Positions 51,772 through 60,987 of a DNA stretch of 64,000 nt are shown one piece after another; the stretch's first letter is position 1, and every line of letters begins with the position of its first letter. Under the pieces are notes generated by a model that was given only the letters and a program-made list of their open reading frames with translations, did no database searches and was not told where the DNA came from. Source of the DNA: an uncultured Pseudomonadales bacterium (GTDB taxonomy: Bacteria > Pseudomonadota > Gammaproteobacteria > Pseudomonadales > Azotimanducaceae); assembly GCA_938017975.1 (NCBI GenBank), contig CALIKQ010000031.1, positions 17,726 to 81,725 of the forward strand. Reading direction: 5' to 3'. The translations under genes and the position numbers were made by a program.

Positions 51772-53223
51772 ATGAACGCAATTCCCGGTAGTAACACTTT
51801 TCCATCATGTCACGGTGGCCTTGAGAACTTAGACGAAGAACACAGTTATTGGATCGATTCTGTGGAGGGCGAGGTGCCCCTAGATCTTGAGGGGACTTTT
51901 TTTCGCAATGGACCCGGTCGTCAGAGAATTGGTGGTAGTCGTTATGGCCATTGGTTTGATGGTGACGGCATGATTTGCGCATTCACATTCAAAGAAGGAC
52001 GGGTGCATTTTAAGAATCAATATATCCGTACTCCCAAGTACATTGCCGAAACAGAGGCTCAGGCGGTTTGTTACCGAGGATTCGGCACTCAGATTCCGGG
52101 CGGGCTACGAAAAAATTGGTTGAAAATGCCTGCCAACCCAGCCAATACCAGTCTAATTCATCACGGAGGCCATCTTTTGGCACTGAATGAAGGAGGTCGT
52201 CCTTGGGCGGTCGATCCTGGAACGTTGCAGACCTTAGGTGAATTTAGTTATGACGGTGGGCTAAAGCCCGGCCAAGTTTTTAGTGCACATGGCAAAATTC
52301 ACCCCAGAACAGGTGATTACTTCAATTTTGGTGCGGGTGTCTCTGGATTTGGAATGAAAGGTCCGAAGCCCTGCCTTAATCTTTATCGGATTAACCCCGA
52401 AGGCCAGTTGTTCGAAAATCATCAGTTGCCTCTGGACGCTTTTCCTTTTTGCCATGATTTCGCTTTAAGCGATCGGTATGCAATATTTTTTGTCGGTTCT
52501 ATCGTTTTTGGCAATATGTTGCCCGTAATCTTGGGAACAAGAACGATCTCTGATCAGGTCAATTTTGATTCTAGTATCGCGATGAAGATTCTGGTGTTGG
52601 ATCTTGAAGACTTCTCTCTAGTTCGTTCTTTCGAAACCGACCCCGGAGCGATCATTCACTTTGGAAATGCGTTCGAATCCGGGGACGAGCTGATTGTGGA
52701 TGGGATGTATCAGGATAATTTTGAAGCGAACGAAACACTGAGTGATGTCTTCAATCCTGAGGGGCGGTTCGGTGGTGGTTATTACCAACGCTACACGATG
52801 AATTTAAAGACTGGGGATCTGAGGTCTGAACGGGTGGTTGAGACCGAGTCGGAATTTCCAACGATTAACCCAAGGGTTGCCGGGCAGCGTCATCAATTCA
52901 CGTACACTGCGTGCTCAATTGATAACGGTGCAGACAGTTTCTTTAACGGCATCGCAAAAGTCGATTTTGATGGGGGGGCTGAAACGGTGACCTTACCTCA
53001 AGGGTATTATGGGTCGGAACCTGTTTTCGCGCCGGCAACCCAGGCCAGTGCTGAAGATGAAGGCTATTTACTAGAAGTGGTCTATAACGGGTTTGAACAC
53101 ATCAGCGAACTCCAAATTCATCGTGCCCAATCGATTGATGACTGTGTGGCCAAGCTCAAACTCCGACATCACGTGCCGCATCAGTTTCACGGGCTTTTCT
53201 CTCCTACTGTCTTCGCTCAGTGA
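51772..53223 (+). CDS. Carotenoid-oxygenase family protein (RPE65/lignostilbene dioxygenase type)
   Basis: 483-residue seven-bladed propeller iron(II) enzyme. The four iron histidines are visible: H173 ('SAHGKIHP'), H228 ('FCHDFALS'), H296 ('IIHFGNAFE') and H473 ('QFHGLF'). 'GTFFRNGPG' near residue 41 is the N-terminal family motif. It cleaves a conjugated C=C bond with O2 in carotenoids, apocarotenoids or lignin stilbenes; no carotenoid biosynthesis genes are in the window, so a catabolic role on imported material is likely. ATG 51772 follows GAGGTGAG; an earlier ATG at 51730 is less well supported. Confidence 0.9.
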   Translation: MNAIPGSNTFPSCHGGLENLDEEHSYWIDSVEGEVPLDLEGTFFRNGPGRQRIGGSRYGHWFDGDGMICAFTFKEGRVHFKNQYIRTPKYIAETEAQAVCYRGFGTQIPGGLRKNWLKMPANPANTSLIHHGGHLLALNEGGRPWAVDPGTLQTLGEFSYDGGLKPGQVFSAHGKIHPRTGDYFNFGAGVSGFGMKGPKPCLNLYRINPEGQLFENHQLPLDAFPFCHDFALSDRYAIFFVGSIVFGNMLPVILGTRTISDQVNFDSSIAMKILVLDLEDFSLVRSFETDPGAIIHFGNAFESGDELIVDGMYQDNFEANETLSDVFNPEGRFGGGYYQRYTMNLKTGDLRSERVVETESEFPTINPRVAGQRHQFTYTACSIDNGADSFFNGIAKVDFDGGAETVTLPQGYYGSEPVFAPATQASAEDEGYLLEVVYNGFEHISELQIHRAQSIDDCVAKLKLRHHVPHQFHGLFSPTVFAQ

Positions 53224-53328
53224 GGCTGGTTTGAGCTGACCCCAAAGTTTGTGGGTTCTTCTCGGTTGGGTGAAACCTTGCCTTGGTAACAGCCCGCAGC
53301 TGAGTCAATATCATCCACACAGCGGCTG

Positions 53329-53718
53329 CTAACTTTCTACGACGGCAGTCGCTTCGATTTCGATCAGCAGAGGCTTCATGACCAATGCAGACACCCCTAC
53401 CAATGTGGAAGCGGGTTGATCGGCGTGGGTGAAAAATTTTGCTTTAACGCGGCCGTTGGTTTTACTTCGCTCTGAATCAAGGTCGACGACGTAAGTATTG
53501 AGCTTAACCACATCCTCAGGCCCAGCGCCTGCAGCCTTTAATTCGTTCACCAAGTTTTGATGTGCTATTTCCGATTGCTCCTCGAAAGTGTCTCCCACCC
53601 TTCCGTCGGCATACCCAACCTGGCCTGAGATAATAATGGTTTTGATGCCTTGAGCGCTGTAGGTCACCGTGTTCGTAAACCCCATTGGGTGCGGATTGAT
53701 AAATTCTTTTGTGAGCAT
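53329..53718 (-). CDS. RidA/YjgF-family protein
   Basis: 129-residue trimeric chorismate-mutase-fold protein. The start 'MLTKEFINPHPMGFTNTVTYS' leads to 'IIISGQVGYADG'. 'DVVKLNTYVVDL' and 'PASTLVGVSALVMKPLLIEIEATAV' follow. The Arg that RidA uses for enamine deamination, normally in the C-terminal 'PARSxV' motif, is Ala here ('QPASTLVG'), so deaminase activity is doubtful and the protein may belong to another Rid subgroup. It is convergent with the carotenoid-oxygenase gene. Confidence 0.88.
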   Translation of the reverse strand: MLTKEFINPHPMGFTNTVTYSAQGIKTIIISGQVGYADGRVGDTFEEQSEIAHQNLVNELKAAGAGPEDVVKLNTYVVDLDSERSKTNGRVKAKFFTHADQPASTLVGVSALVMKPLLIEIEATAVVES

Positions 53719-53919
53719 CGGGTTCTCTTGGGATAGGCGTGACCGTCAGGTTAAATCAATGACGGCTGAAAACGCAAAACTTTGTTTCGGCCTCAGGGAG
53801 TTAACTTCCCGCGCTCTAAATTTGCGATGGGCCTGCATGGACAAGGTCAGCGCGCTCAGGTCCGTTTCGAAGGACGGAATGGGATCGGTCTTTTGCGGGC
53901 GTTTTATAGAAGTTTTAAC

Positions 53920-54219
53920 CTACTGTTGGCTGATAACTTGCTCATCCGCATCGGGGAATGGACTGAAGGGGAAAGGCTTCAAGGATGATCTGAAAGTGAC
54001 ATAGCTCAGAATCTGCGCGATGTAGGCACAGAGGCTCTCACTGAAGAGGATTAATCGTTGATTGAGTGCGCCAGTGATCAATCCGGAAACAAATTGGTAA
54101 ACACAGACGATCACGAGAACAAATTCAGCGACCGAGTAAAAGACTGCAAATAGCAGCATGTACAAGCCGCGACCCCAAGTGGCGTTATCTTGATGGAATG
54201 GGCCTGGATGGTTGGACAT
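53920..54219 (-). CDS. DUF4389 family small membrane protein
   Basis: 99 residues with two membrane segments. 'WGRGLYMLLFAVFYSVAEFVL' and 'VCVYQFVSGLITGALNQRL' match the DUF4389 pattern, followed by 'FSESLCAYIAQILSYVTF' and 'LKPFPFSPFP'. The role is unknown. AAGGAGCTCAGA upstream of the ATG supports translation. It is about 75 bases from the dioxygenase gene on the same strand. Confidence 0.85.
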   Translation of the reverse strand: MSNHPGPFHQDNATWGRGLYMLLFAVFYSVAEFVLVIVCVYQFVSGLITGALNQRLILFSESLCAYIAQILSYVTFRSSLKPFPFSPFPDADEQVISQQ

Positions 54220-54294
54220 TCTGAGCTCCTTGAGGATTAAAAAAAGGTTGATGGCGTTTGCGAGGCTGATCGGTTGAGCGCCATGTGCCCGTCA

Positions 54295-55116
54295 TCAATG
54301 ACAGGCAATCGGTTGCTCGCCGCGAATCGTTGCTCGGTAGCCTTTCCGTCTTTCTGGAAAATAATCAAATGCTGCGTAATGTTGCACACAGCGGTTATCC
54401 CAAAAGACCACTGTGTCTGGGGCCCAGGCAATGCGGCAGTGCATCTTGACTGTATAGGCGATGTGGTCGTATAGCATTTTCAGCAGAGCGCGGCTTTCCG
54501 ACTGAGATATCCCATTAATTTTACTGACGAACCCATCATTCACGTAGAGCGCTTTCTTGTCCGTCAGAGGATGGATGCGCACGATCGGGTGATCGGAGGT
54601 GTCGAGCTCCTCAAAGGCTTTCGCGCCGCTTAAATAAAGATAGTGTCCGCGTGGCTCGTGGCGTGCGGTGAGAGTTTCAAGAAATGCTTGAATGGGTGGA
54701 GACAATGATTCGAAAGCTTGATACATGTCCGCAAAGAGTGTGTCGCCGCCGTGATCAGGGACCTGCTCCATTCGCAGCATCGACAAACCCGGCGGTTTCA
54801 TCTCGCTCGAGACATCAGAGTGCCAACCCTCGCCGGCCGCCTGTTTGGAGTTGGGACCGGCTTGGATAACGATCAACTCCTCGGGGATATGTGCGGGATT
54901 ATTTGGAAAAGTGAGCGGCTCTCCAAGTCGATGGGCAAATTCAGCCTGTTCCTGGGGAGACATGCGCTGATTTCTAGCAACAACAACACCTCGTTCTGCA
55001 CAAAGTGTCACGAGCGCAGTCACTTGGGCATCTGAGAGATGGTTGAGCTGACAGGTCGGGTCTAATTCCGAGCCTAATCTTGGCGTTATGTAGGAAGAAG
55101 CAAGCATCAGGGGCAT
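54295..55116 (-). CDS. TauD/TfdA-family 2-oxoglutarate-dependent dioxygenase
   Basis: 273-residue Fe(II)/2-oxoglutarate enzyme. The iron triad is H99 and D101 ('GWHSDVSSE') and H246 ('RCVQHYAAFDY'). The oxoglutarate-binding arginine is in 'RRKGYRATI' (R257 or R261). 'GGDTLFADMYQAFESLSP' is also typical of TauD. It hydroxylates a substrate and releases succinate and CO2. Two ATGs nine bases apart (55116, 55107) are possible starts, neither with a strong ribosome site. The substrate is unknown; sulfonates, herbicide-like ethers and carnitine-type compounds are used by relatives. Confidence 0.9.
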   Translation of the reverse strand: MPLMLASSYITPRLGSELDPTCQLNHLSDAQVTALVTLCAERGVVVARNQRMSPQEQAEFAHRLGEPLTFPNNPAHIPEELIVIQAGPNSKQAAGEGWHSDVSSEMKPPGLSMLRMEQVPDHGGDTLFADMYQAFESLSPPIQAFLETLTARHEPRGHYLYLSGAKAFEELDTSDHPIVRIHPLTDKKALYVNDGFVSKINGISQSESRALLKMLYDHIAYTVKMHCRIAWAPDTVVFWDNRCVQHYAAFDYFPERRKGYRATIRGEQPIACH

Positions 55117-55412
55117 TCAGTATTTGTTTGGTGCGTGAAGCGTGGCACAGAATATTATTGCCAGCAAGACTGCGTCCTAGGCTGCGAATGCCTCGTAGAA
55201 CATGTTAATCCGGCTCTGCGTCAAACATTCTGCAAAAAAGTTCGAGCACTTAGCAGAGGGTCTTATTTGATGCTGGGCGGCGGATGTCATTAGCCTTTCC
55301 TGCGTTTACTCAGTCACGCATCACTATGGTGCAAGGCACATCTTGTTACGATCTTCCCTTTCGGGCCGTTAGCTCGTAACGTTATTTCCGTGAATGGATA
55401 GGAGAAACAACA

Positions 55413-55850
55413 GTGAGTTCAGAGAAAGCAATCACGGACCTGATGAACCTGTACTGCAGGTCAATTGATTCAGGAGACTTTAAAACCTTCGCCCGTCTTT
55501 TTGCAAATGCAAAGTGGATCGCCGAAGGGAAGGTGCCCCCGCCTGAATCAATGAACAATATTATTCTCTACGAGGATGGCACCCCTCGTACGAAACATGT
55601 CATTACGAACCTCACCTTGACGATTGATGAAGCTGCAGGGACTGCTAGCAGCCACTGCTATGTGACCGTTTATCAGCAAACACCTGATTTTCCGCTCCAG
55701 GCTATTTTTGCAGGTGATTATGTTGATGCATTTGCACGTGGCGCTGATGGGTGGGCATTTTCAAAGCGCGAAATTCGAAATTCGTTAATTGGCAACATGC
55801 AGGCTCACCTCAAAGTACCGTCTTTGACCATTCCTGGAGCAAAACCTTAA
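55413..55850 (+). CDS. SnoaL/NTF2-like fold protein
   Basis: 145-residue cone-shaped NTF2-fold protein of the SnoaL_4 group. 'AITDLMNLYCRSIDSGDFKTFARLFA' forms the first helices, and 'HVITNLTLTIDEAAGTASSHCYVTVYQQ' the core strands. The family includes dehydratases, isomerases and ring-hydroxylating beta subunits, as well as non-enzymatic ligand binders. Starts with GTG at 55413, with AGGAG at 55400-55404. It is divergent from the TauD gene, about 300 bases apart, and convergent with the hydrolase. Confidence 0.82.
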   Translation: MSSEKAITDLMNLYCRSIDSGDFKTFARLFANAKWIAEGKVPPPESMNNIILYEDGTPRTKHVITNLTLTIDEAAGTASSHCYVTVYQQTPDFPLQAIFAGDYVDAFARGADGWAFSKREIRNSLIGNMQAHLKVPSLTIPGAKP

Positions 55851-55979
55851 AGCGCTTCAGGGCTTTAAACGGATTGAATGAGATATCTGAGGAAGTGGGT
55901 GAGCGAGTAGGGCGCGGGTTCGCGTTTGTTCAAAGCCTGATCTTGGTCGCTTTGACCCCTCCGGATCATCAGACGCAAT

Positions 55980-56777
55980 TTACAGAAATTCTCGAAGGGT
56001 GCTCAGGTACGCCTCAAATTGATCTCGTCGAATATTGTGACCCGAATGCTTAATTTCTTGTGTCGAGAAACGTGAATTAGATCCAAGCACCGCATTGATG
56101 ACGGATGGCTTGAGGATGCCATCACTACTGTTGTCGGCATGAATCAAAAGGGTTGGACATTTAATCTTTTTAACTCGCGCCTGCCAGTCCGAGTGCCTGA
56201 GTCCGACGAGTGCGAGCGGATTGACTTGGCGCTTTGACTGCATCCAGGCAGGGAAGTCATCTTCTTGCCAGTTTGGCCGAAGGGTCTTCCCAAAAGCCAA
56301 GAGCTGAGCATCGGACATTTTTTCAACCATCTCGAGGAACTTCTTAAAGTTTTGAACGCGCTGGGATCCTTTTGTGGGAGCGTCTGCCCCATGAATGTCG
56401 TACCAAGGTGGATCTTCCAAAATGATTTTCGAGACGAGACCCGGATGCTCTGCTGCCAATCCCGCAACGGTGCCTGCACCCATGGAATGGCCCAGCGCTG
56501 CGGTCGGTCCCAGATCCAGTGCTCGAATAACCGCAGCGAGATCGTCAATCATGTCTTCGGAGGTCACGGAGCCGGAGGAGGATAAGCCATGATTCCTCGC
56601 GTCGATCATAATGATGTCAAAGTCTGCGGCGAGGGCCTGGGATACACGGTCCCAACACAATCCGTTGTCGCTGAAACCATGGCAGAGCACGAGGGGCGGC
56701 AGGGCGTTTTTAGGTGAACGGTAGTAATGTAGTTCGGCGTCACGATGGTGAACGTGGCCATGGATCCAATCCGTCAT
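55980..56777 (-). CDS. Alpha/beta hydrolase
   Basis: 265-residue alpha/beta-hydrolase-fold protein, cytosolic. The oxyanion strand is 'LVLCHGFSDNGLCW'. The nucleophile elbow 'LGHSMGAG' gives S98. The acid is D215 or D219 in 'LLIHADNSSDGIL', and the base is H247 in 'KHSGHNIR'. Ester, lactone or C-C bond hydrolysis is expected. It lies in the same minus-strand neighbourhood as the BVMO cluster, so it could open a BVMO-made ester or lactone; this is inference. Confidence 0.88.
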   Translation of the reverse strand: MTDWIHGHVHHRDAELHYYRSPKNALPPLVLCHGFSDNGLCWDRVSQALAADFDIIMIDARNHGLSSSGSVTSEDMIDDLAAVIRALDLGPTAALGHSMGAGTVAGLAAEHPGLVSKIILEDPPWYDIHGADAPTKGSQRVQNFKKFLEMVEKMSDAQLLAFGKTLRPNWQEDDFPAWMQSKRQVNPLALVGLRHSDWQARVKKIKCPTLLIHADNSSDGILKPSVINAVLGSNSRFSTQEIKHSGHNIRRDQFEAYLSTLREFL

Positions 56778-56862
56778 AAGCGAGCCTCAAAATACGAGTT
56801 GTTTGTCAGAATTTTCGCCGGTGCAGGTGATGTCGCGGATAGAAGCGCACCTGAGTTGCGGG

Positions 56863-57705
56863 CTACTGCGAAATCGTTGTCCAAATCTCTTGCACCTTCT
56901 CTCGAATAAATAGCGCTTCGCTCCAGCGATCGGACAGTTCGCGCTGGTCAGCGCCAGTGATCGCATAGGGCGGCGGGCCTAGCTCAACCAAAAATCGCAA
57001 GCTGTCATCAGCTCCACTGCGCTCTGACCATGCAGTGAACCCTTGGTGCCACCAATCGAAGTATTGGTTAACCCAGTGAGTATGCTGTTCAAAATGCAGT
57101 GGGATTTGAATTTGCTGATTGTTGGAGATGCGGCCTTGAAACGAGTCGGAGTGGCTGATGATGGTGCTGAAATAATGGGCATCTGCATCGCTTAAGGGCA
57201 GTTGTAGTTCCCGATCTACGACAAAATGCGATAAGTCTGCGCAGAGTCTGAGCTGAGGGACTCTTTTTAAAACCTCGAGGGTATAAAACAAATCATTTAA
57301 TGTGCTGTTGCGATGCGTCTCCATCATGACGGGGAAGGGATAGTCCCGGGAGAGTTCTATCCAGTTGTTAATCATCGGGACCGCCTCGAGGGGCGTTAGA
57401 GGCATCACTTCGGCAATGATATTGACTTGAGTGGCTTGCAGTTCTGCTGCCATTTCGAGTAGCGGCCTGAGAGTGTCCGCGCTGTGGGGAAAAGCGTTCA
57501 CCATACATTTTAAGCCGAGGGCCTCAAAGCAGGGCTTTAACTTGAGGTTATCTGAGATCTCTGAGACGTTGGGATCGATACAAGCGCCAGCGAATCCAGC
57601 GTTGGCAATCTTTTCTAGATGGCGTTCAACGGGCTGCTCTGCTCGTCCAGGAATTCTATCTTCCATTGCCCAAAGCGACTGATAGATTTCGAGGTTTTGG
57701 GGCAC
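56863..57705 (-). CDS. Sugar-phosphate-isomerase/epimerase-like TIM-barrel protein
   Basis: 280 residues with the xylose-isomerase-like (AP endonuclease 2) barrel. Likely metal ligands are spread along the strands: 'VNIIAEVMP', 'FPVMMETHRNS' (Glu, His), 'LCADLSHFVVDR' (Asp, His), 'ISHSDSF' and 'LVELGPPPY' (Glu). The starting GTG at 57705 is three bases after the desaturase stop, so the two are translationally linked; a later ATG at 57666 is the alternative. The substrate is unknown, and not necessarily a sugar. Confidence 0.8.
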   Translation of the reverse strand: MPQNLEIYQSLWAMEDRIPGRAEQPVERHLEKIANAGFAGACIDPNVSEISDNLKLKPCFEALGLKCMVNAFPHSADTLRPLLEMAAELQATQVNIIAEVMPLTPLEAVPMINNWIELSRDYPFPVMMETHRNSTLNDLFYTLEVLKRVPQLRLCADLSHFVVDRELQLPLSDADAHYFSTIISHSDSFQGRISNNQQIQIPLHFEQHTHWVNQYFDWWHQGFTAWSERSGADDSLRFLVELGPPPYAITGADQRELSDRWSEALFIREKVQEIWTTISQ

Positions 57706-57708
57706 GAT

Positions 57709-58731
57709 TTAAAAAGCGGTCAGAAAAGAGGCTGCGTTACCGCCGGTCAACTTTGCCGATTGCGCCGCTTTCAAAAAATCCGCGCCCTGCACGGCTTCGA
57801 TGCCAGGGGCATCGTGGAAAATTCGATAAGTTCGATAGCGGTGATACATCAAGAGCTGGGGCCACAATTGAATGACGGTAAGAGGGTCTTCACCGAAGAG
57901 TTGACGGTGCAGCTCAGGCAGTTCGAACCAGGGAGCGGTTGGCTTTGCGTGATGCGCATTATGATACCCAAAGTTTAGAATCAGCCAGTTCACGAAGGGG
58001 TATCGCCAGGACAAGATTGGACTGAAGGTGTGTTCCTGCTCCCACACAAGATCACCTTTGTGTTCCGAGACTTCATCGGTAAATAAATTGAGGTGATAGG
58101 GATAGTCGTGTTCTAGCCCATCAACAAAACGTAAAACGATGATCATCATCATGTATGCCAGTACGTAGCCTGCAAAGGCCGCTGGGCTGATATAGACGAG
58201 CGCGACCAACAATCCGGCACGGACTAAAATCACGGCCAAATTGCGGCGCCATTGGTCGCGACGTTGGGGAATAATGAATCCTCCGAAAACCATGATGCTG
58301 TGCATCAAAATGTCATGCGCGGGAATGTAGAACCACTCTAAAAAAATAGTGATTCGATAGACGACTGGATGCGCGATGAAGAAAGCTTCGTAATCAAACC
58401 AAACGACATCGTCATTTTCCACGTGATGTCTGAAATGTTTGGTTCGGATGTCTTTAAACGTGCCGTAACAGGAGCCGCATATCCAGCCCAGCAAGCTCGC
58501 GATCTGGCCATTGTGGCGATTAGATTTAAATAGGGTGTTGTGAGCACATTCATGGATGAGATAAGCCGCAATGATCATCCCATGCCCCAAAAACAAAACG
58601 CCTGGTAAGAAACCCACCCAACCGCCGTTAAAAAGTAGCCACCACCCTGAACCGTAAGCCAGCAGAGAGTAAGCAATCGCTCCGCCATGGTAGCGGCGAG
58701 CTCGACTTGATTTGAAAGTCCAGGTGCTCAT
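57709..58731 (-). CDS. Membrane fatty-acid desaturase family protein
   Basis: 340-residue membrane diiron enzyme. The three histidine boxes are 'HECAHN' (H60, H64), 'HFRHH' (H99, H102, H103) and 'HNAHH' (H257, H260, H261). Hydrophobic pairs lie at about 20-58 and 125-200. This pattern fits desaturases and related hydroxylases/ketolases. The near-C-terminal 'LPELHRQLFGED' is shared with some bacterial desaturases. It is followed immediately by the TIM-barrel gene. The acyl or terpenoid substrate is unknown. Confidence 0.9.
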   Translation of the reverse strand: MSTWTFKSSRARRYHGGAIAYSLLAYGSGWWLLFNGGWVGFLPGVLFLGHGMIIAAYLIHECAHNTLFKSNRHNGQIASLLGWICGSCYGTFKDIRTKHFRHHVENDDVVWFDYEAFFIAHPVVYRITIFLEWFYIPAHDILMHSIMVFGGFIIPQRRDQWRRNLAVILVRAGLLVALVYISPAAFAGYVLAYMMMIIVLRFVDGLEHDYPYHLNLFTDEVSEHKGDLVWEQEHTFSPILSWRYPFVNWLILNFGYHNAHHAKPTAPWFELPELHRQLFGEDPLTVIQLWPQLLMYHRYRTYRIFHDAPGIEAVQGADFLKAAQSAKLTGGNAASFLTAF

Positions 58732-58906
58732 GATGCTCCGGTATCTCGTGATTGTTCTGAACGCGACCGCTTAACAATGATCGCTACAGCAGCCCAGAGA
58801 TTATACGATTTAAAGGAACGAAAAACATACCAAGCTCTGTGAGCAACCCTTGCAAGATTGCCGCTTTAGTCGGTGGCGCCGAGCGCCGATTACAGCGGGC
58901 CCGGCC

Positions 58907-60085
58907 CTAGGCGCCTTGGGCGCCGTTGGCACTTTGCGTAACAAGGGCATCTTCGACGGCTAGGATGTCAGAGGACGACCATCCCAGCCAGTCCTCAAGG
59001 ACTTCTCGGTTGTGCTCACCCAGATGCGGCGCACCGCTGGCGACGGACGATTGGTGTCGCCTAAAACGATAGGGGGACTGTGGAATTGATCGTGTGCCGC
59101 CGTCCCGGTCATCGACCTGAGCAATGGTGCCCCGGGCTTGCACTGAGGCAAGTTGCTCCACGTCGCTGGCTTTTCTAACGTCGCCCCAGGCAATGTTCAT
59201 TTTGTTGAGTGCCGCGACAACCGCATCTCGATCACCACAGGTCTCATTAAAGAAGTGTGCTGCAGCTGCTCTGCGTGCCGTAATCTTCTCCTCAAGGCTT
59301 GGTGCCCCAGACTTATCGAGTCCATCTTCGAGCGCAAAAAAGGTATGCAGTTGATGCCAGATGAATTTGAAATCGCCGGCCAGGATCAATTTTCCCGCCG
59401 ATGTTTCATAAACTTCATTGGAAACAATGTGTTTGACGCGATCGAGCGCATAGTTCATGCCATCATTGGTTACGACACTGGCATCCACCATGGCAAGATC
59501 AATATGATCTCCAAGGCCACTGGTTTCGCGAGCAAACAGCACGGCGAGTAGACCGATAAGCCCATGCAGAGATGCGTTCGTGTCGGCTACTGATACCGCA
59601 ATATCAGCGGGGAAAGCTTGGCTGATGAGTGATTGGCGTTCGATAAGACCGATTTCAGCATGAATCACAGGTGCATAGGCCGCGCGCCTGCTGTCTGGAT
59701 TGTTAGCGCCAAATCCGGAAATAGAGAGCATGATCAAGCGCGGGTTTATCGCGCTCAAGGTCTCATAGTCAAGGCCAAGCCTGCCCATGACATCCGGGCG
59801 AAAATTCTCAATGAGCACATCGGCTTTTTGTACAAGGGTTTTCACGAGGTCTACGCCGGGCTGTTTTCGGAGATCAATCGACATGTTGCGTTTGCCCGCA
59901 TTTTGCTGATTATAGTAGCCCGAGATGCCGCCGACTTTTTTGCCCCACAAGCGCGTGACGTCCCCTTCTGGTGGCTCGAGCTTAACGACGTCAGCGCCCA
60001 AATCTGAAAGCATTCTTCCAGCAAATGGTCCAGCCAAAACACGCGATAAATCGAGCACTTTGATGCCTTTGAGGGGGTGAGTCAT
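58907..60085 (-). CDS. CaiB/BaiF family (class III) CoA-transferase
   Basis: 392-residue CoA-transferase. It starts 'HPLKGIKVLDLSRVLAGP' with 'LSDLGADVVKLEPPEGD', and has 'NAGKRNMSIDLR'. The catalytic Asp is D168 in 'SVADTNASLHG'. The C-terminus ends in a short low-complexity tail ('QSANGAQGA'). GCGGAGAAAC precedes the ATG. It lies 49 bases downstream of an SDR in the BVMO cluster, so it probably activates an acid formed by that cluster. Confidence 0.92.
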   Translation of the reverse strand: MTHPLKGIKVLDLSRVLAGPFAGRMLSDLGADVVKLEPPEGDVTRLWGKKVGGISGYYNQQNAGKRNMSIDLRKQPGVDLVKTLVQKADVLIENFRPDVMGRLGLDYETLSAINPRLIMLSISGFGANNPDSRRAAYAPVIHAEIGLIERQSLISQAFPADIAVSVADTNASLHGLIGLLAVLFARETSGLGDHIDLAMVDASVVTNDGMNYALDRVKHIVSNEVYETSAGKLILAGDFKFIWHQLHTFFALEDGLDKSGAPSLEEKITARRAAAAHFFNETCGDRDAVVAALNKMNIAWGDVRKASDVEQLASVQARGTIAQVDDRDGGTRSIPQSPYRFRRHQSSVASGAPHLGEHNREVLEDWLGWSSSDILAVEDALVTQSANGAQGA

Positions 60086-60134
60086 GTGGTTTCTCCGCTG
60101 TTGGATAAAAGCTATGTTAAAAGGCTGCGGCGAT

Positions 60135-60965
60135 TTAAGCTTTGGTTAGAGACTGATCATCCTTTAGGGCATCGAGCTGTCTTTGTACCCCTTTAGCCCA
60201 CCAAGGATGGGTTAAGATCCAAAACTTGTCGTTCTCGATGGCGTTGGCTACTAATTCGCCGACTTCATCAGGAGGCATGCCATCCTCAAGCGCTGCCTGA
60301 ATACTGGCGCCTTTGGCGCCTGAGATTTTTGGTGGTGAGCGCGTTGGCGCTCGTTCCGGACGATAGGCCAGCGAATTGAGGCTGATGTTCGTGTTGATGG
60401 GGCCTGGACACAAGACCGATGCTGTTACTGGGCTCTGCTTGCTTCGCAATTCACGCTCAAGTGCACACATCAGCGCAACAACGCCGTGTTTCGCGACGCT
60501 ATAGGCGCCCATTTTATTGGCTGATATGAGACCGGCCATCGATGCAGTAGCACTGATATGGCCTTCTTCTTGAGCTTCAATCAAGGGTGCAAACACTTTC
60601 ACGCCATAAATTGGGCCCCAGAGATCTACGTCGATGATCCATTTCCAGTCTTCGAGTTTTATGGATCTCGAGGAGGTCGGCAATCCAACACCTGCGTTGT
60701 TGCATAAAATATGGACGGCGCCGAATGCGTTCAAGGTTGCTTCAGCCAAATGCTCTACATCGGCAAGTTTTGAGACATCGCAATGCACGCCAATCGCTTC
60801 GATACCGGTTGTTTGAAGATGCGATACCGCTTTGTCAATGGTCTGTTCATTGACGTCAGCGATCACCACCTTCATGCCGCGTGCGGCAAAGGCGTTCGCC
60901 ATGCCAAGACCAATTCCGCTGCCACCACCGGTAATCACGGCAATTTTATTTTTAAATTCTCTCAT
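60135..60965 (-). CDS. SDR-family oxidoreductase
   Basis: 276-residue SDR. The motifs are 'TGGGSGIG' (12-19), 'NNAG' (89-92), S142, Y155 and K159 ('YSVAK'), and 'LCPGPINTN'. The Asp of 'IADVNEQT' suggests NAD+. The C-terminal half 'DEVGELVANAIENDKFWILTHP' is shared with the next SDR ('VADDCFRAILEERFLVLPHP'), so the two are paralogues. It has AGGAG upstream and lies 22 bases after that gene. Confidence 0.9.
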   Translation of the reverse strand: MREFKNKIAVITGGGSGIGLGMANAFAARGMKVVIADVNEQTIDKAVSHLQTTGIEAIGVHCDVSKLADVEHLAEATLNAFGAVHILCNNAGVGLPTSSRSIKLEDWKWIIDVDLWGPIYGVKVFAPLIEAQEEGHISATASMAGLISANKMGAYSVAKHGVVALMCALERELRSKQSPVTASVLCPGPINTNISLNSLAYRPERAPTRSPPKISGAKGASIQAALEDGMPPDEVGELVANAIENDKFWILTHPWWAKGVQRQLDALKDDQSLTKA

Positions 60966-60987
60966 GCTGAGCTTCGCTCCTAATAAC

